Assembly (NCBI RefSeq): GCF_000300455.3
Contig: NZ_CP007215.2
Location: 930,001 to 994,000 of the forward strand
Source: Kosakonia sacchari SP1
GTDB lineage: Bacteria > Pseudomonadota > Gammaproteobacteria > Enterobacterales > Enterobacteriaceae
Direction: 5' to 3'
Length of the DNA stretch: 64,000 bases
Under the pieces are notes generated by a model, which did not search any database, had not been told where the DNA came from, and worked only from the letters and a program-made list of their open reading frames with translations. This document shows, one piece after another, positions 38,907 to 47,766 of the stretch. Each line of letters starts with the position of its first letter. Position 1 is the first letter of the stretch. The position numbers were made by a program, and so were the translations under genes.

Positions 38907-39191
38907 ATGGGCACACCACGATTTACACCTGAATTTAAGGAAGAAGCCGTCCGTCAGATAACGGAACGCGGTTATTCCGTCGCCGAAGTTTCTGACCGGC
39001 TGGGCGTTTCAGCACACAGTCTCTATAAGTGGTTACGGGCTATTAAACCCGATAACAGCGAGCAGCATGCCCGTGATTTACTGGAAGCGAAAAGCGAGAT
39101 CCTGAAGCTCAGGGCCCAACTGAAGCGCACTGAGGAAGAACGGGACATACTGAAAAAGGCCGCGCGGTACTTTGCAAGGGAGCCCGACTGA
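38907..39191 (+). CDS. IS3-family transposase OrfA
   Basis: A 94-residue DNA-binding protein with an HTH (VAEVSDRLGVSAHSLYKWLR) and a C-terminal leucine-zipper-like helix (LKLRAQLKRTEEERDILKKA). The start ATG at 38907 is preceded by GGAGGAG. It overlaps the OrfB frame in the -1 phase; an A-run at 39153-39157 (GAAAAAG) is a plausible slippage site for the OrfAB fusion transposase. Confidence 0.93.
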   Translation: MGTPRFTPEFKEEAVRQITERGYSVAEVSDRLGVSAHSLYKWLRAIKPDNSEQHARDLLEAKSEILKLRAQLKRTEEERDILKKAARYFAREPD

Positions 39192-40042
39192 AGTACCGCT
39201 TTATCAATGAGCACCGCACTGTATGGGGTGTCATGACGATGTGTCGGGTGTTGTGCGTTGCCCGGGCCGGGTTTTATGCGTGGCTGCATAACCCGGTCTC
39301 CGCGCGGGATAAAGATAACCAGCGTCTGCTGACGCTTATCCGTGACTCCTATTCACTGAGCGGAGGCGTATACGGTTACCGCCGGGTTCATGGCGACCTG
39401 AACGAAATCGGGGAAATCTGCGGTAAAAATCGGGTGGGCCGTATTATGCAACTGAACCGGATTAAAGCCGTGCGCGGCTATAAAGCTCCGCGTCGTATCG
39501 CCGGCAGACCTTCAGTGGTTGCGCCTAATCGTGTGCAGCGGCAGTTTACCGTTGTCCGGGCCAATCAGGTCTGGGTAACCGACATTACCTATATCCGCAC
39601 CTGGCAGGGCTGGTTATATCTGGCGGTGGTTATCGATCTCTTCGCCCGTAACGTGGTGGGCTGGTCGATGAAACCCACTCTCTCACGCGAACTGGCGCTG
39701 GATGCGCTCATGATGGCCGTGTGGCGACGAAAACCGGACGGCGAGGTTATCGTACACAGCGATCAGGGCAGCCAGTACGGCAGCGACGACTGGCAGCGCT
39801 TCTGCCGGGCCAATAACCTGGCCCCGAGCATGAGCCGGCGTGGCAACTGCTGGGATAATGCGGTAGCGGAGTCGTTCTTCAGTTCGCTGAAAAAAGAACG
39901 GATCAGAAAGCGCATCTATAAAACCCGGGATCTGGCCCGGGCCGATATCTTCGATTACATTGAAGTGTTCTACAACCGGGCCCGGCGCCACAGCCATCTC
40001 GGCGGCGTCAGTCCGGAGGCCTTTGAACAGGCCTCGTCGTGA
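39188..40042 (+). CDS. IS3-family transposase OrfB (DDE integrase domain)
   Basis: Catalytic part of the transposase. DDE residues are visible in WVTDITYIRTW, VIVHSDQGSQYGSDDW and RGNCWDNAVAESFFSSLKKE. The frame is open in the -1 phase from 39134, so the protein is normally made as an OrfAB fusion; internal ATGs at 39233 and 39239 give only a truncated product. The coordinate used begins where the frame passes the OrfA stop. Confidence 0.93.
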   Translation: MKYRFINEHRTVWGVMTMCRVLCVARAGFYAWLHNPVSARDKDNQRLLTLIRDSYSLSGGVYGYRRVHGDLNEIGEICGKNRVGRIMQLNRIKAVRGYKAPRRIAGRPSVVAPNRVQRQFTVVRANQVWVTDITYIRTWQGWLYLAVVIDLFARNVVGWSMKPTLSRELALDALMMAVWRRKPDGEVIVHSDQGSQYGSDDWQRFCRANNLAPSMSRRGNCWDNAVAESFFSSLKKERIRKRIYKTRDLARADIFDYIEVFYNRARRHSHLGGVSPEAFEQASS

Positions 40043-40583
40043 GGACAGGAAATGTCTACTGTTGTGGGGTCAGTCCAAGGATCTGAAATACAATAGGCAA
40101 AATTGCCACTTTGCCATTCTTTTTGATATGGGAGATTATCTCCTCTCTGTCAATATCACCTACCCCCAGCTCATTGAAACATTTTGATAATTCTTCTGGC
40201 GTCTTGCTTAATAGTTCCTTCTCAACAACGGAGAGCACCAGCTTTTCAAGTTTTGATTCTATCGAGCCGCCGACTTTAACATTGACCTTTAGTTTTTTGC
40301 ATACATCATCAATGATCTCCGTGGCTGGAATAGAACCTTCCCCATTAATTAAATGCCTCTTCAGATAAGCCAAATCGGAAGAACCGAAGTATTTTATTTG
40401 TGTGTCAATAAGTGATATTAATTCAGCATGCAATGCTGGATTGTTTTGATATGCAGATAATAGTGTTTTTCTGCGCTTATCGTTTGTGAAAGATACATAG
40501 CTATCCAGAGTGGCTGATATGTAGTTAAAGTCTTCCAAAGTACATTTCTCTAAAACTCCCTTCATATTTGCTCGCTTTTTAAG

Positions 40584-41036
40584 TTAAAAATCTTTCAGGT
40601 TGATATCGAAATAGGGCGTCAATATCAGCTCTTCAAATAAATTATATTCGTGGTGCGGAACCTTAACAAAAGTTGAGTTGTGATTAGGTGTCCACCATTT
40701 CTCGACGCCATAATACGCCTCTCTGGCATTGGCTTTGTGGATCAGCCGGAATGGTCTGTCCATCCAACCATCACTGTGTTTTGTGAAATAGTTAACCGGG
40801 CCAGTGAACTGACCAAGCAGGTATACACCCTGATTACCGTGAGTCAGGTAGAAGTAATCACCAATCGGAGCGTTTACAAACTCCTCTGCTTGGCTGACGG
40901 AAGACTGCCCTTTACCAGCGGTCGTGCGGTGAATGTAGACGAGCTTTTCATCAATACATTCGACCATATCCAGGAATGAGAACTCCTTCCAGCCATGTGA
41001 CAGCTTCCAGAAATTGGGCATCAAATCGGTATTCAT
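40584..41036 (-). CDS. Possible PUA/EVE-like domain protein
   Basis: A 150-residue soluble protein. The pattern VYIHRTTAGKGQSSVSQAEE, then GDYFYLTHGNQGVYLLGQ followed by FTGPV, resembles PUA-like EVE/ASCH folds that bind modified nucleotides or RNA, but the resemblance is from pattern only. It lies 18 bp upstream of the split YaaW-like gene on the same strand, so the two were an operon before the IS insertion. No signal peptide. Confidence 0.5.
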   Translation of the reverse strand: MNTDLMPNFWKLSHGWKEFSFLDMVECIDEKLVYIHRTTAGKGQSSVSQAEEFVNAPIGDYFYLTHGNQGVYLLGQFTGPVNYFTKHSDGWMDRPFRLIHKANAREAYYGVEKWWTPNHNSTFVKVPHHEYNLFEELILTPYFDINLKDF

Positions 41037-42086
41037 AGGCCTCTTAACCTGACGTTGTAAGTGATCGCAATCTGTTGAAATACGGGTTGATCATGATGAC
41101 CATTCTGACGCTGAATACCCATGATCGCAACAAGGTTTGTTGATGAGCTTTTCACTGAAATCGTGCAAAGAGGATATCGGGAGGGTATGTAGATGCGTTA
41201 ACTCGCCTAGTTGCTGAAAATGGGTGATCAACACTACTCAGCACTGGCAGGCCAACCATGGCGAAAACATTTGGCGCTTTGGAAAAAGTGATTGAGTGAT
41301 TTAGTGATTGCGGCTTTGTAGGCGAACCTGGTCTCTGACTGTGCAATTCTGCATTCAGCGCTGAGCCGGGTTGCGGTTCTTCAACAGTAATTCATAAGCA
41401 AGGGGCTGTATTCCGCTTCGTCATCAGTCTGTTGTATGGCGACCAGCCCGGCAGATTCACAGGCCAGTTACTTCGCTGATTGATTGTCTAACAGGCAGAA
41501 CCGAAATGAGTGATCTGCAAAAAATCATCCTTCCAGACCGTCCAACGTTGTCGAATTTTGGTGTGGCGGATCGGCAAACTACCGGTATCGTTTTGGGTCA
41601 GATCTACACCTCGTATAATGGTAGGGGAAAACCGACGATGACTTTCCCTGACTCTGACAGTTGCAAGGATCAGCGGTTTAGAGCAAATTCGAGGTTTCAA
41701 AAGAATAAAATCCAGAAAATAACATGTATCAACAACCGCTGTGGAATAGTACCGGGAGGAAGTTGCACCGCTTAATAACCGGTAACGTTTTACGTATCCG
41801 CTAATCCCATTCTGGCTAAGCTGATATTTATTCGCTATTTGCGTCTACAAGGTATATAGACGTATCTATTATGCTCTATATACACTCTATCTCTGTATTA
41901 TTGTATATATGTCATTACATACTATAGCCATTATCCAGTATCAGCTATCATGAGGCTCCAGTCTCCAATATTATTATCATCTAATAACCATCTGAACCTT
42001 GTTGGGTTCACGTAAGGTTTGAGTAATTCAGCTGTAAATAAATGGGGGCAGGGCATGGGGCTTTGATCTCTATATACAGGTGAATT
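41037..42086. other. 1-kb mosaic without an intact gene
   Basis: The plus-strand frames 41506-41775 and others have no recognisable family, and the stretch about 41360-41510 reads as stop-broken protein (FRFVISLLYGDQPGRFTGQ). It looks like remnants of one or more insertion elements. The last 200 bp before 42087 is AT-rich leader for the polymerase-like gene, with a run of TATA-containing sequence (41845-41910). Confidence 0.4.
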
Positions 42087-43559
42087 ATGAAGCCATACAT
42101 TACGTACAACAATATTCTTGTCACAGATTCAACGCTGAATTATTTCAAAGAAGTTGTTTTCAGTATCCCTTATAATGGTGTGCCAAGTCTACGGCGCCCT
42201 TTTTATCGTAATATTGCAGCATTTCTCCAGCACGTTATTTGTGTTGCTACCTGTAGTCGCAAGAACAGGAAAAAAGCAAAGATTAAGGCGAATAAAAAAT
42301 GGTCTTATTCTGTGCCAGTATCCTTTGAGCTGGGTAGGGCGAAACTCCCTGGAGTATTCAAGAAAAGTGGGCCGACCAAGGAGCGTGCAATGGAGGCACT
42401 GGTATGCGCGGGAATTATCAAACTAACCGGGTATTCCAATGCTCAAAGCTCTTGCCGGGAATATGCTGTATCTCAACGTTTCCTGCGTAAGTTGTTTGGC
42501 AACGACAGAGAGGCATACCTTAGCCGTAAGGATCGCTACCATTATCTGACTGACATTTTCACCAAGCGTGAAAGTTACTCATTTGATGAACTGATTGGGA
42601 TTGCCATTGATCGAGGGCAACATGCCAAACATGAGCAGTCTAAACGCGATATCCCTAACGCTGCCTTCAGGGCGTTGGTAGTGGGGGTCTGGAACAATCT
42701 TGAGCCGCTTGAAATCAATCTGGATGCACTGCTGGATTACTATAACGAGAATCCCACTACGAAGAATAAAGTATTCATTTTCAATTTCCTGTCGAGACTG
42801 GCTGAAACTGGCGTGGAGATGGTGAAAGAGTCACCGTTAATGGTGGCTTACAGGCAATCGTATAAAACTGCGTACATTGGCGGGAGATCCTTTGAAGTTG
42901 GTACAGGCTTTCAGAGCTTGCCCTCTGCCATGAAGTGGGCATGTCTGGCGCGTGGTGTCAATTATGATATCAAGGGATGCCAGTTTGAGATTCTGCGGCA
43001 TGAGCTGTTGGGTATTGGCATTTCGGCAGAGTCCCTTGAAGTACTGGAAACAAGCTATATCTGCCGGGTACTACGTATTGCGGAAGAACTGGTTAAGCAA
43101 TTTCGGTTTTCCAGTGTATTCAATGCTGGTTTTGTTACCCTATCACTTAAATCCAGCACAAGACGCTTGTTGAATCGTGAATTAGGTGAGGCAGAGGCTG
43201 AAAGAGTCTTGAAGCAATGGAAACGCCTTCTGACGCCTTTACGGCGAGATTTGGCTTTTTTGCTGGATAGTTACGAGGCCAAAGCAAAAACCAATCATTA
43301 CGGTAAATGCGTTACTAATGCGGTAGGGCAGCCTTTCAACATCACCTGGAAAGATAAGGCATCACGTAAACGCTGGAAGTCGGATGTGATGGGCCGAAAA
43401 TTGTTGTCGCACATGTTACAGGGTCTGGAAAGCCGCGCTGTATATGATTACGTCATCAGCCACAAGAGCGTTTGCGCACTGGAGCAAGATGGATTTGTTT
43501 CATACGAAGAAGTAACTGACTGGGCTCATCCATACCTTTTGATTGAGAAAAAGCATTAA
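42087..43559 (+). CDS. Superfamily-A (TV-Pol-like) polymerase candidate
   Basis: A 490-residue protein with no standard annotation. Three segments match the palm of family-A DNA polymerases in order. A motif-A-like NYDIKGCQFEILRHEL has Asp294 and Gln299, as in the DYSQIELR motif. LLSHMLQGLESRAVYDYV has Gln445 and Gly446, like the QGTAAD helix before motif C. A motif-C-like SVCALEQDGFVSYEE has Asp468 and Gly469. A basic region before motif C (KDKASRKRWKS) may supply motif B. This fits the transposon-virus polymerases (TV-Pol), primase-polymerases of mobile elements. The N-terminal 200 residues are unassigned and basic. Orphan gene, flanked by AT-rich gaps. Confidence 0.45.
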   Translation: MKPYITYNNILVTDSTLNYFKEVVFSIPYNGVPSLRRPFYRNIAAFLQHVICVATCSRKNRKKAKIKANKKWSYSVPVSFELGRAKLPGVFKKSGPTKERAMEALVCAGIIKLTGYSNAQSSCREYAVSQRFLRKLFGNDREAYLSRKDRYHYLTDIFTKRESYSFDELIGIAIDRGQHAKHEQSKRDIPNAAFRALVVGVWNNLEPLEINLDALLDYYNENPTTKNKVFIFNFLSRLAETGVEMVKESPLMVAYRQSYKTAYIGGRSFEVGTGFQSLPSAMKWACLARGVNYDIKGCQFEILRHELLGIGISAESLEVLETSYICRVLRIAEELVKQFRFSSVFNAGFVTLSLKSSTRRLLNRELGEAEAERVLKQWKRLLTPLRRDLAFLLDSYEAKAKTNHYGKCVTNAVGQPFNITWKDKASRKRWKSDVMGRKLLSHMLQGLESRAVYDYVISHKSVCALEQDGFVSYEEVTDWAHPYLLIEKKH

Positions 43560-44168
43560 AGGGCCATTCAGTTAGCTGAGGCCCATCACCGGTTGATAAA
43601 CTCAGCGTGATGACCTCTTTCCTAGGGATCAACATAGCCAGAGATAAGGAACGTCTGCTCTGTGCCAACAGCAGACATTGCTCAAAACTTGCGGGAACAT
43701 GTCATAGCTTATTTTGCATAGGCTTGAGTTAATAATACCAATGAGAATTAACGTATTATTGATCTTAAGTTAAGGCTGCAGGGGGATTAGAAATTCTTGT
43801 AAAAGAATTTCGCTTGCAGATCTGTAATCTTCTGGAAATAATCAGCGTCATTAAAGCCTCCCCTCTGACGCACTTTACAAGCAAAGTACATTGTGCTAGC
43901 GATTAAATTTTGTTATTGATAGTAAAGAAAAGAAGCCAATCGGCAGATGGATGTATAAAAAAATCATGATAAGACAGCAAAAAATCTTAACCTTATATAA
44001 CCTTGCTTCCTGTCAATAAATATAGCAGGAATTGTTCATGACATATTTTATCCTTTCTATTAATATCCACTGAAAACATTTTCATAGTTAACAGCAAGAT
44101 AAAACCCAAATAAAAAGGATGTCTTTTCTGTAAGACATCAATCAACATCACAAATCTGGGGCAATAGA
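43560..44168. other. 600-bp gap before the TIR operon
   Basis: No supported gene. At about 43653-43673 a copy of the recurrent degenerate repeat occurs (TCTGCTCTGTGCCAACAGC then AGACATT). The remaining 400 bp is AT-rich and is the likely promoter region of the TIR-TIR-SLOG operon. Confidence 0.45.
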
Positions 44169-44843
44169 ATGGGCCATAAAATATTCGTAACATACAAGTA
44201 TGCGGATGATAAAGTTCTTGAGTTGGATAATGAAGAAACAACTGCGCGCACCTATGTTGATAAAATTCAGGAAATATTAAAAGATAAAAACCATATAAAT
44301 AAGGGTGAAAAGGATGATGCTGATTTAAGCGATTTCAAAGACGACATAATTCAAACTAAACTCGGTGATAAAATATTTGATAGCTCAGTTACGATCATCA
44401 TCATATCTAAAGGAATGGTTAATCCCCACGAATTAGAAAAAGACCAGTGGATGCCATGGGAAATATCATATTCACTAAGGAAGAAAAAACGCGATGACCG
44501 CACATCCAATCCCAATGCTCTTCTTGCAGTAGTGTTACCTGATGAATTAGGAAGTTATGAATATTTCATAGTTGAGAATTCATGCCCGCATTGTAAGTGC
44601 AGGACATTGAATACAAATAGTTTGTTCAAGATCATGAAAGATAACATGTTCAACATTAAGCAACCTGAATATTCTGACTGCGAATATCACTCTGAAACTT
44701 CTAAAGTGTACATTGGGAACTCTTCATACATATACTCTGTCAAATGGTCAAGCTTCATCAACACCCCCGATTTATACATTGAAAAAGCAGTGAAAATTTC
44801 AGGAGAAATAGATAAATATAATATAACCAAGGTTGTCGAATAG
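44169..44843 (+). CDS. TIR-like (DUF1863/ThsB-type) protein
   Basis: A 224-residue protein. The N-terminal domain (1-125) is TIR-like: strand HKIFVTYKYADDKV, DSSVTIIIISKGM (71-83), and the helix QWMPWEISYSL with Glu98 in the position of the NADase glutamate. This matches the DUF1863 TIR family of Thoeris ThsB rather than classical TIRs. The C-terminal part has Cys139, Cys142, Cys144, Cys171 and His174 (CPHCKC and CEYH), a possible zinc site. It would make an NAD-derived signal on infection. The next gene, also TIR, starts 96 bp later. Confidence 0.75.
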   Translation: MGHKIFVTYKYADDKVLELDNEETTARTYVDKIQEILKDKNHINKGEKDDADLSDFKDDIIQTKLGDKIFDSSVTIIIISKGMVNPHELEKDQWMPWEISYSLRKKKRDDRTSNPNALLAVVLPDELGSYEYFIVENSCPHCKCRTLNTNSLFKIMKDNMFNIKQPEYSDCEYHSETSKVYIGNSSYIYSVKWSSFINTPDLYIEKAVKISGEIDKYNITKVVE

Positions 44844-44939
44844 AAACATTCTAACTCTGGTTATGAAAAGGAAAAATGTAACTTTTACCCTTACCAATAC
44901 GCATGCACAATCATAAACTTAACACCTAAAAGATAAAAA

Positions 44940-46160
44940 ATGATCCTAATTTTGCATAATACAATCAACAGCATACTCGCTGAAAGAATGAAAAACATTA
45001 TTCTTAATGCTTTTCAGAATCACGTATCTGTTATGACTATGTCTGAATCGAAAGTTAGCTCGTGGCCTTGCGAAGAAGAATGGAATGATTTATTGATCGT
45101 TCTTTATGATCACAGTCAATTTTCTGACGATGCTGATAAATTTGTTAGATCTTATCTGGAAAATAGACCCGATACCGCACTAGTACTTCCTATTGCTTTA
45201 GAAAGTACTTGTCCCGTCCCACCAAAAGCACTCTCTCAATTCAAAGCGCTACCATATGACCCGAACAACGTTCTGGAATCTGAAAAGATGATTATCTGTC
45301 GTGCAGGTGCAATGATGGGTTTACGCCTACAGGGTCGAGACACAAAGATATTTATTTCCTATCGCGCTCAAGATGGAAGAGATATTGCTGAGCAATTGTA
45401 TCAACATCTTTTAAATCTGGGGCACAAACCCTGGCTAGATGAAGCTAAAGAATTTGATGGCTATACAAAAATTCTACCTGGAGAACCGGTCCAGATACAA
45501 ATTGAAAAAGCTCTGGACAATGCAAATTTGTTGCTCCTGATTGACACTCCAGCGTCACCAGAATCCAAATGGATAAAAGAGGAAGTTGACATTGCTGATG
45601 GAAAACTAATCCCTATTCTTCCGATCGTATTCAGACCAAAATCAGACCGTAAGAAAGGACCGCGCTTCCGTACTTTACTGAGTTTGCAACGCTGGCTTGA
45701 GGTTGACTTTAATACACCTCCAGTTAAAACGATTTTATCGCCAGTTGATCTTGACAATATCGTATTAGAATTAGAAACTTATCTATGCGATATTTTTATT
45801 AGAAAATGCCGTATACCTTTCAAGGTTAAAAAGAATTTTCTTAACGCCGGATACGACTGGTGTGCTTTAAACCAGTCTCTTTCAGTATATAGGTCGCAAC
45901 AACAGCGTAATGCAAGAATCCGAACAACGGTTTATAGTCATTGTTCAATTTACTCTATTATTTACCCACCATCTTTCAAGTACTTCAAAGATTTTATTTC
46001 CAGTCAACCCCATGCTAATTATTCGCTTTTCATCTATGATGGTGATCTATTGTCGGATGATGATCTCTCTGAACTACTGGATGCCGAAACGATAATATTG
46101 CATCACCAGGAAATATCAGCACTCTTGGCATCAAATTTTACAAAAGTGGGTAATGCATGA
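44940..46160 (+). CDS. Two-domain TIR protein
   Basis: A 406-residue protein. Residues about 1-125 form a divergent alpha/beta domain, with LLIVLYDHSQF and TALVLPIAL as strands that could be a degenerate TIR. Residues about 134-265 are a clear TIR: TKIFISYRAQDGRDIAEQ (135-152), NLLLLIDTPASPESKWIKEE with Glu214/Glu215 at the catalytic position, then ILPIVF. The C-terminal 140 residues are unassigned. Stop overlaps the SLOG gene by ATGA. It is either a second signal producer or the NAD-depleting effector of the system. Confidence 0.75.
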   Translation: MILILHNTINSILAERMKNIILNAFQNHVSVMTMSESKVSSWPCEEEWNDLLIVLYDHSQFSDDADKFVRSYLENRPDTALVLPIALESTCPVPPKALSQFKALPYDPNNVLESEKMIICRAGAMMGLRLQGRDTKIFISYRAQDGRDIAEQLYQHLLNLGHKPWLDEAKEFDGYTKILPGEPVQIQIEKALDNANLLLLIDTPASPESKWIKEEVDIADGKLIPILPIVFRPKSDRKKGPRFRTLLSLQRWLEVDFNTPPVKTILSPVDLDNIVLELETYLCDIFIRKCRIPFKVKKNFLNAGYDWCALNQSLSVYRSQQQRNARIRTTVYSHCSIYSIIYPPSFKYFKDFISSQPHANYSLFIYDGDLLSDDDLSELLDAETIILHHQEISALLASNFTKVGNA

Positions 46161-46945
46161 GTAACATTCCGCTGAATAATTCTAAGTTAAATGTATCGCT
46201 TCAAGGCCTTGAGGTTGGAATATCAGGGGCCATACCAGAACGCAGTAACTGGTCAGAACCAGCAATGGATCGTGGAATCCTTGAATTTGTTTCTCTTTTT
46301 AGTGGGTTAGTGTTTAAGTATGGAGGACGTGTTATTCATGGAAGTCACCCCAGTTTCACACCGATTATCCTTAGACAGGCTCGCCTGCATGCTATTAATT
46401 TTGATAAACCTCCAGTAACTCTTGTTATGTCCGACTTATGGTTTTCTGACTATTCAGATGAAAATATTCAATCATTGACCGATGTCGCAGAACTCATCAT
46501 CACTAAAAAGTTTGGTGATGGAGATATTTCCGATCCGACAACCAGAAATCATAGTTTAACCGCCATGAGACGAGTATTGATTTCCTCTCAAAACTTGATG
46601 GTTACTGTTGGTGGAAAAATGCATGATAGGGATGGTTTTAATCCAGGTATTGCCGAGGAAATGCATCTTGCAGAAATGCTAAGAATACCTCGATACCTTG
46701 TCGGGGGATTGGGTGGGTACGCCAAGGAGCTAGCAAAAGAGTTAACTCCCGCATCGTTAAATAATCTTCTTTCCAGAGAAGAAAATGTAGAACTCTTTGG
46801 AACAAATGATGTTTCATCTTGTGTCCAAATCATCTTTGAAAATTTATGTCAAAAATACTGGGCTGATAGTTCACTAAATTTGTCGCTCACATCTCTTGAT
46901 GAAGTGGAGCATTTAATAGACAAAAAAATACCACCATCCGCATAG
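46157..46945 (+). CDS. SLOG-superfamily nucleotide-binding protein
   Basis: A 262-residue Rossmann-like protein. GISGAIPERS (21-30) and YGGRVIHGSHPSFTPIIL (55-72) are typical of the SLOG superfamily, which binds NAD-derived or nucleotide ligands; Thoeris ThsA uses a SLOG domain to sense its cyclic signal. Later segments NLMVTVGGKMHDRDGFNPGI and YLVGGLGGYAKEL also fit. No extra effector domain is present, so it probably serves as a sensor that controls one of the TIR proteins. Coupled to the upstream TIR gene by ATGA. Confidence 0.75.
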   Translation: MSNIPLNNSKLNVSLQGLEVGISGAIPERSNWSEPAMDRGILEFVSLFSGLVFKYGGRVIHGSHPSFTPIILRQARLHAINFDKPPVTLVMSDLWFSDYSDENIQSLTDVAELIITKKFGDGDISDPTTRNHSLTAMRRVLISSQNLMVTVGGKMHDRDGFNPGIAEEMHLAEMLRIPRYLVGGLGGYAKELAKELTPASLNNLLSREENVELFGTNDVSSCVQIIFENLCQKYWADSSLNLSLTSLDEVEHLIDKKIPPSA

Positions 46946-47119
46946 GAAAATAATCAATAACTCACTCTTAAAATCAGCATGTTATAGCTATGTTGACCGA
47001 GCATATTGATTTTATCAATGTGCTCCTTCAATGAAAAGTCATCTTAAATGACTCTGAACTGTCAGTTAAAATCGTTGCAATTCATTGTGAACTTCCGTTC
47101 CTCGCTCATAAGGGACAAC

Positions 47120-47158
47120 CATACTCAAATCTCCCACATTGCAGGAGATTTGAGTATG
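47120..47158 (+). promoter_or_regulatory. Perfect hairpin enclosing the ribosome site and start codon
   Basis: CATACTCAAATCTCC (47120-47134) and GGAGATTTGAGTATG (47144-47158) are exact 15-bp complements around a 9-base loop. The right arm contains both the GGAG ribosome site and the ATG (47156-47158) of the recombinase. In the mRNA both would be base-paired, so translation should be strongly repressed unless the hairpin is opened or transcription starts inside it. Confidence 0.75.
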
Positions 47159-47758
47159 AACACGTCACCGTGGAACAAAGACTGTATCATCGGCCAAAAA
47201 AGACCACTTCAGATATCTCATATCTGGGGGATCCGAATCCGGCTTGAACTGGAAGGTAAAACGCGCGATTTAGCTCTGTTCAATATGGCCCTGGACAGTA
47301 AGCTTCGAGGCTGTGATCTGGTCAAACTCAAAGTATCGGATGTGGCATATGGTAGCTCAGTTTCAAGCAGAGCAACGGTGTTGCAACAGAAAACCGGTAG
47401 CCCTGTGCAATTCGAGATAACCAAAGGGACAAGAGAAGCTGTTGCTGCATTGATAAAGCTTGGCAATTTGCACAGTAAAGACTTCTTGTTTCGGTCTCGG
47501 GTCGGAACTAACCAGCACATTTCAACCCGGCAATACAACCGAATCTTTCATGGGTGGGTAGAAAAGCTTGGTCTCGAAGATTCGCTTTACAGCACGCATT
47601 CCATGAGAAGAACAAAACCTTACCTGATCTACAAGAAAACCAAGAATCTCCGGGTGATCCAACTTCTGTTGGGTCATAAGAAACTGGAAAGCACAGTCCG
47701 TTATCTGGGCATTGAAGTCGATGATGCGTTAGAGATCTCTGAATCGATTGAAGTCTAA
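47156..47758 (+). CDS. Small tyrosine recombinase
   Basis: A 200-residue catalytic-domain-only site-specific recombinase. The Arg region is LDSKLRGCDLVKLKVSDV, the His-x-x-Arg box is THSMRRTKPYLIYK, and GHKKLESTVRYLGIE contains the second His and Tyr. It lacks an N-terminal core-binding domain. The ATG at 47156 follows GGAG by eight bases; the frame extending to 47048 reads through the hairpin and is not favoured. It borders the defence island and the fos operon, so it may have moved either. Confidence 0.85.
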   Translation: MNTSPWNKDCIIGQKRPLQISHIWGIRIRLELEGKTRDLALFNMALDSKLRGCDLVKLKVSDVAYGSSVSSRATVLQQKTGSPVQFEITKGTREAVAALIKLGNLHSKDFLFRSRVGTNQHISTRQYNRIFHGWVEKLGLEDSLYSTHSMRRTKPYLIYKKTKNLRVIQLLLGHKKLESTVRYLGIEVDDALEISESIEV

Positions 47759-47766
47759 GGTTGTCA

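Larger units (their letters stand above)
38808..40077 (+). mobile_element. IS3-family insertion sequence with duplicated left end
   Basis: Ends are TGGACTGACCCC at 38808 and GGGGTCAGTCCA ending at 40077, 12-bp perfect terminal inverted repeats ending TG/CA. AGG duplicated on both sides (38805-38807 and 40078-40080) gives a 3-bp target duplication, typical of the family. Two overlapping frames encode OrfA and the DDE OrfB. The left end is present twice in tandem (two 40-bp units); without the extra copy the element is 1230 bp. Probably still active. Confidence 0.93.
38543..40565 (-). pseudogene. YaaW-like (UPF0174/DUF3944) gene split by an IS3 element
   Basis: The N-terminal part reads from 40565 down to 40078 and the C-terminal part from 38804 down to 38543. 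Removing the IS and one copy of its 3-bp AGG duplication restores a continuous frame of 249 codons: ...VFQIL joins GPKIALGIVETIIVS with no stop. The rebuilt protein resembles E. coli YaaW (237 residues): TPEELSKCFNELGVGDI in the middle and AYRKTVPICLYLGIV at the end. Both fragments still appear as open frames (40056-40565 and 38543-38914), but each runs into IS sequence. Upstream 18 bp away is a PUA-like gene that was probably its operon partner. The function of the family is unknown; the insertion looks recent because no other damage is seen. Confidence 0.85.

Noticed and set aside
38543-38914. Independent 123-residue gene
   Set aside because: The N-terminal third is IS left-end sequence; the rest is the C-terminus of the IS-split YaaW-like gene.
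41506-41775. 89-residue gene
   Set aside because: No ribosome site, no family resemblance, and it lies in a mosaic of broken frames.
42087-43559. Reverse transcriptase (retron, DGR or Abi type)
   Set aside because: There is no YxDD box; the visible motifs follow family-A palm order instead.
47048-47155. Upstream extension of the small recombinase
   Set aside because: The extension reads through the perfect hairpin and is not conserved-looking; ATG 47156 has a proper ribosome site.
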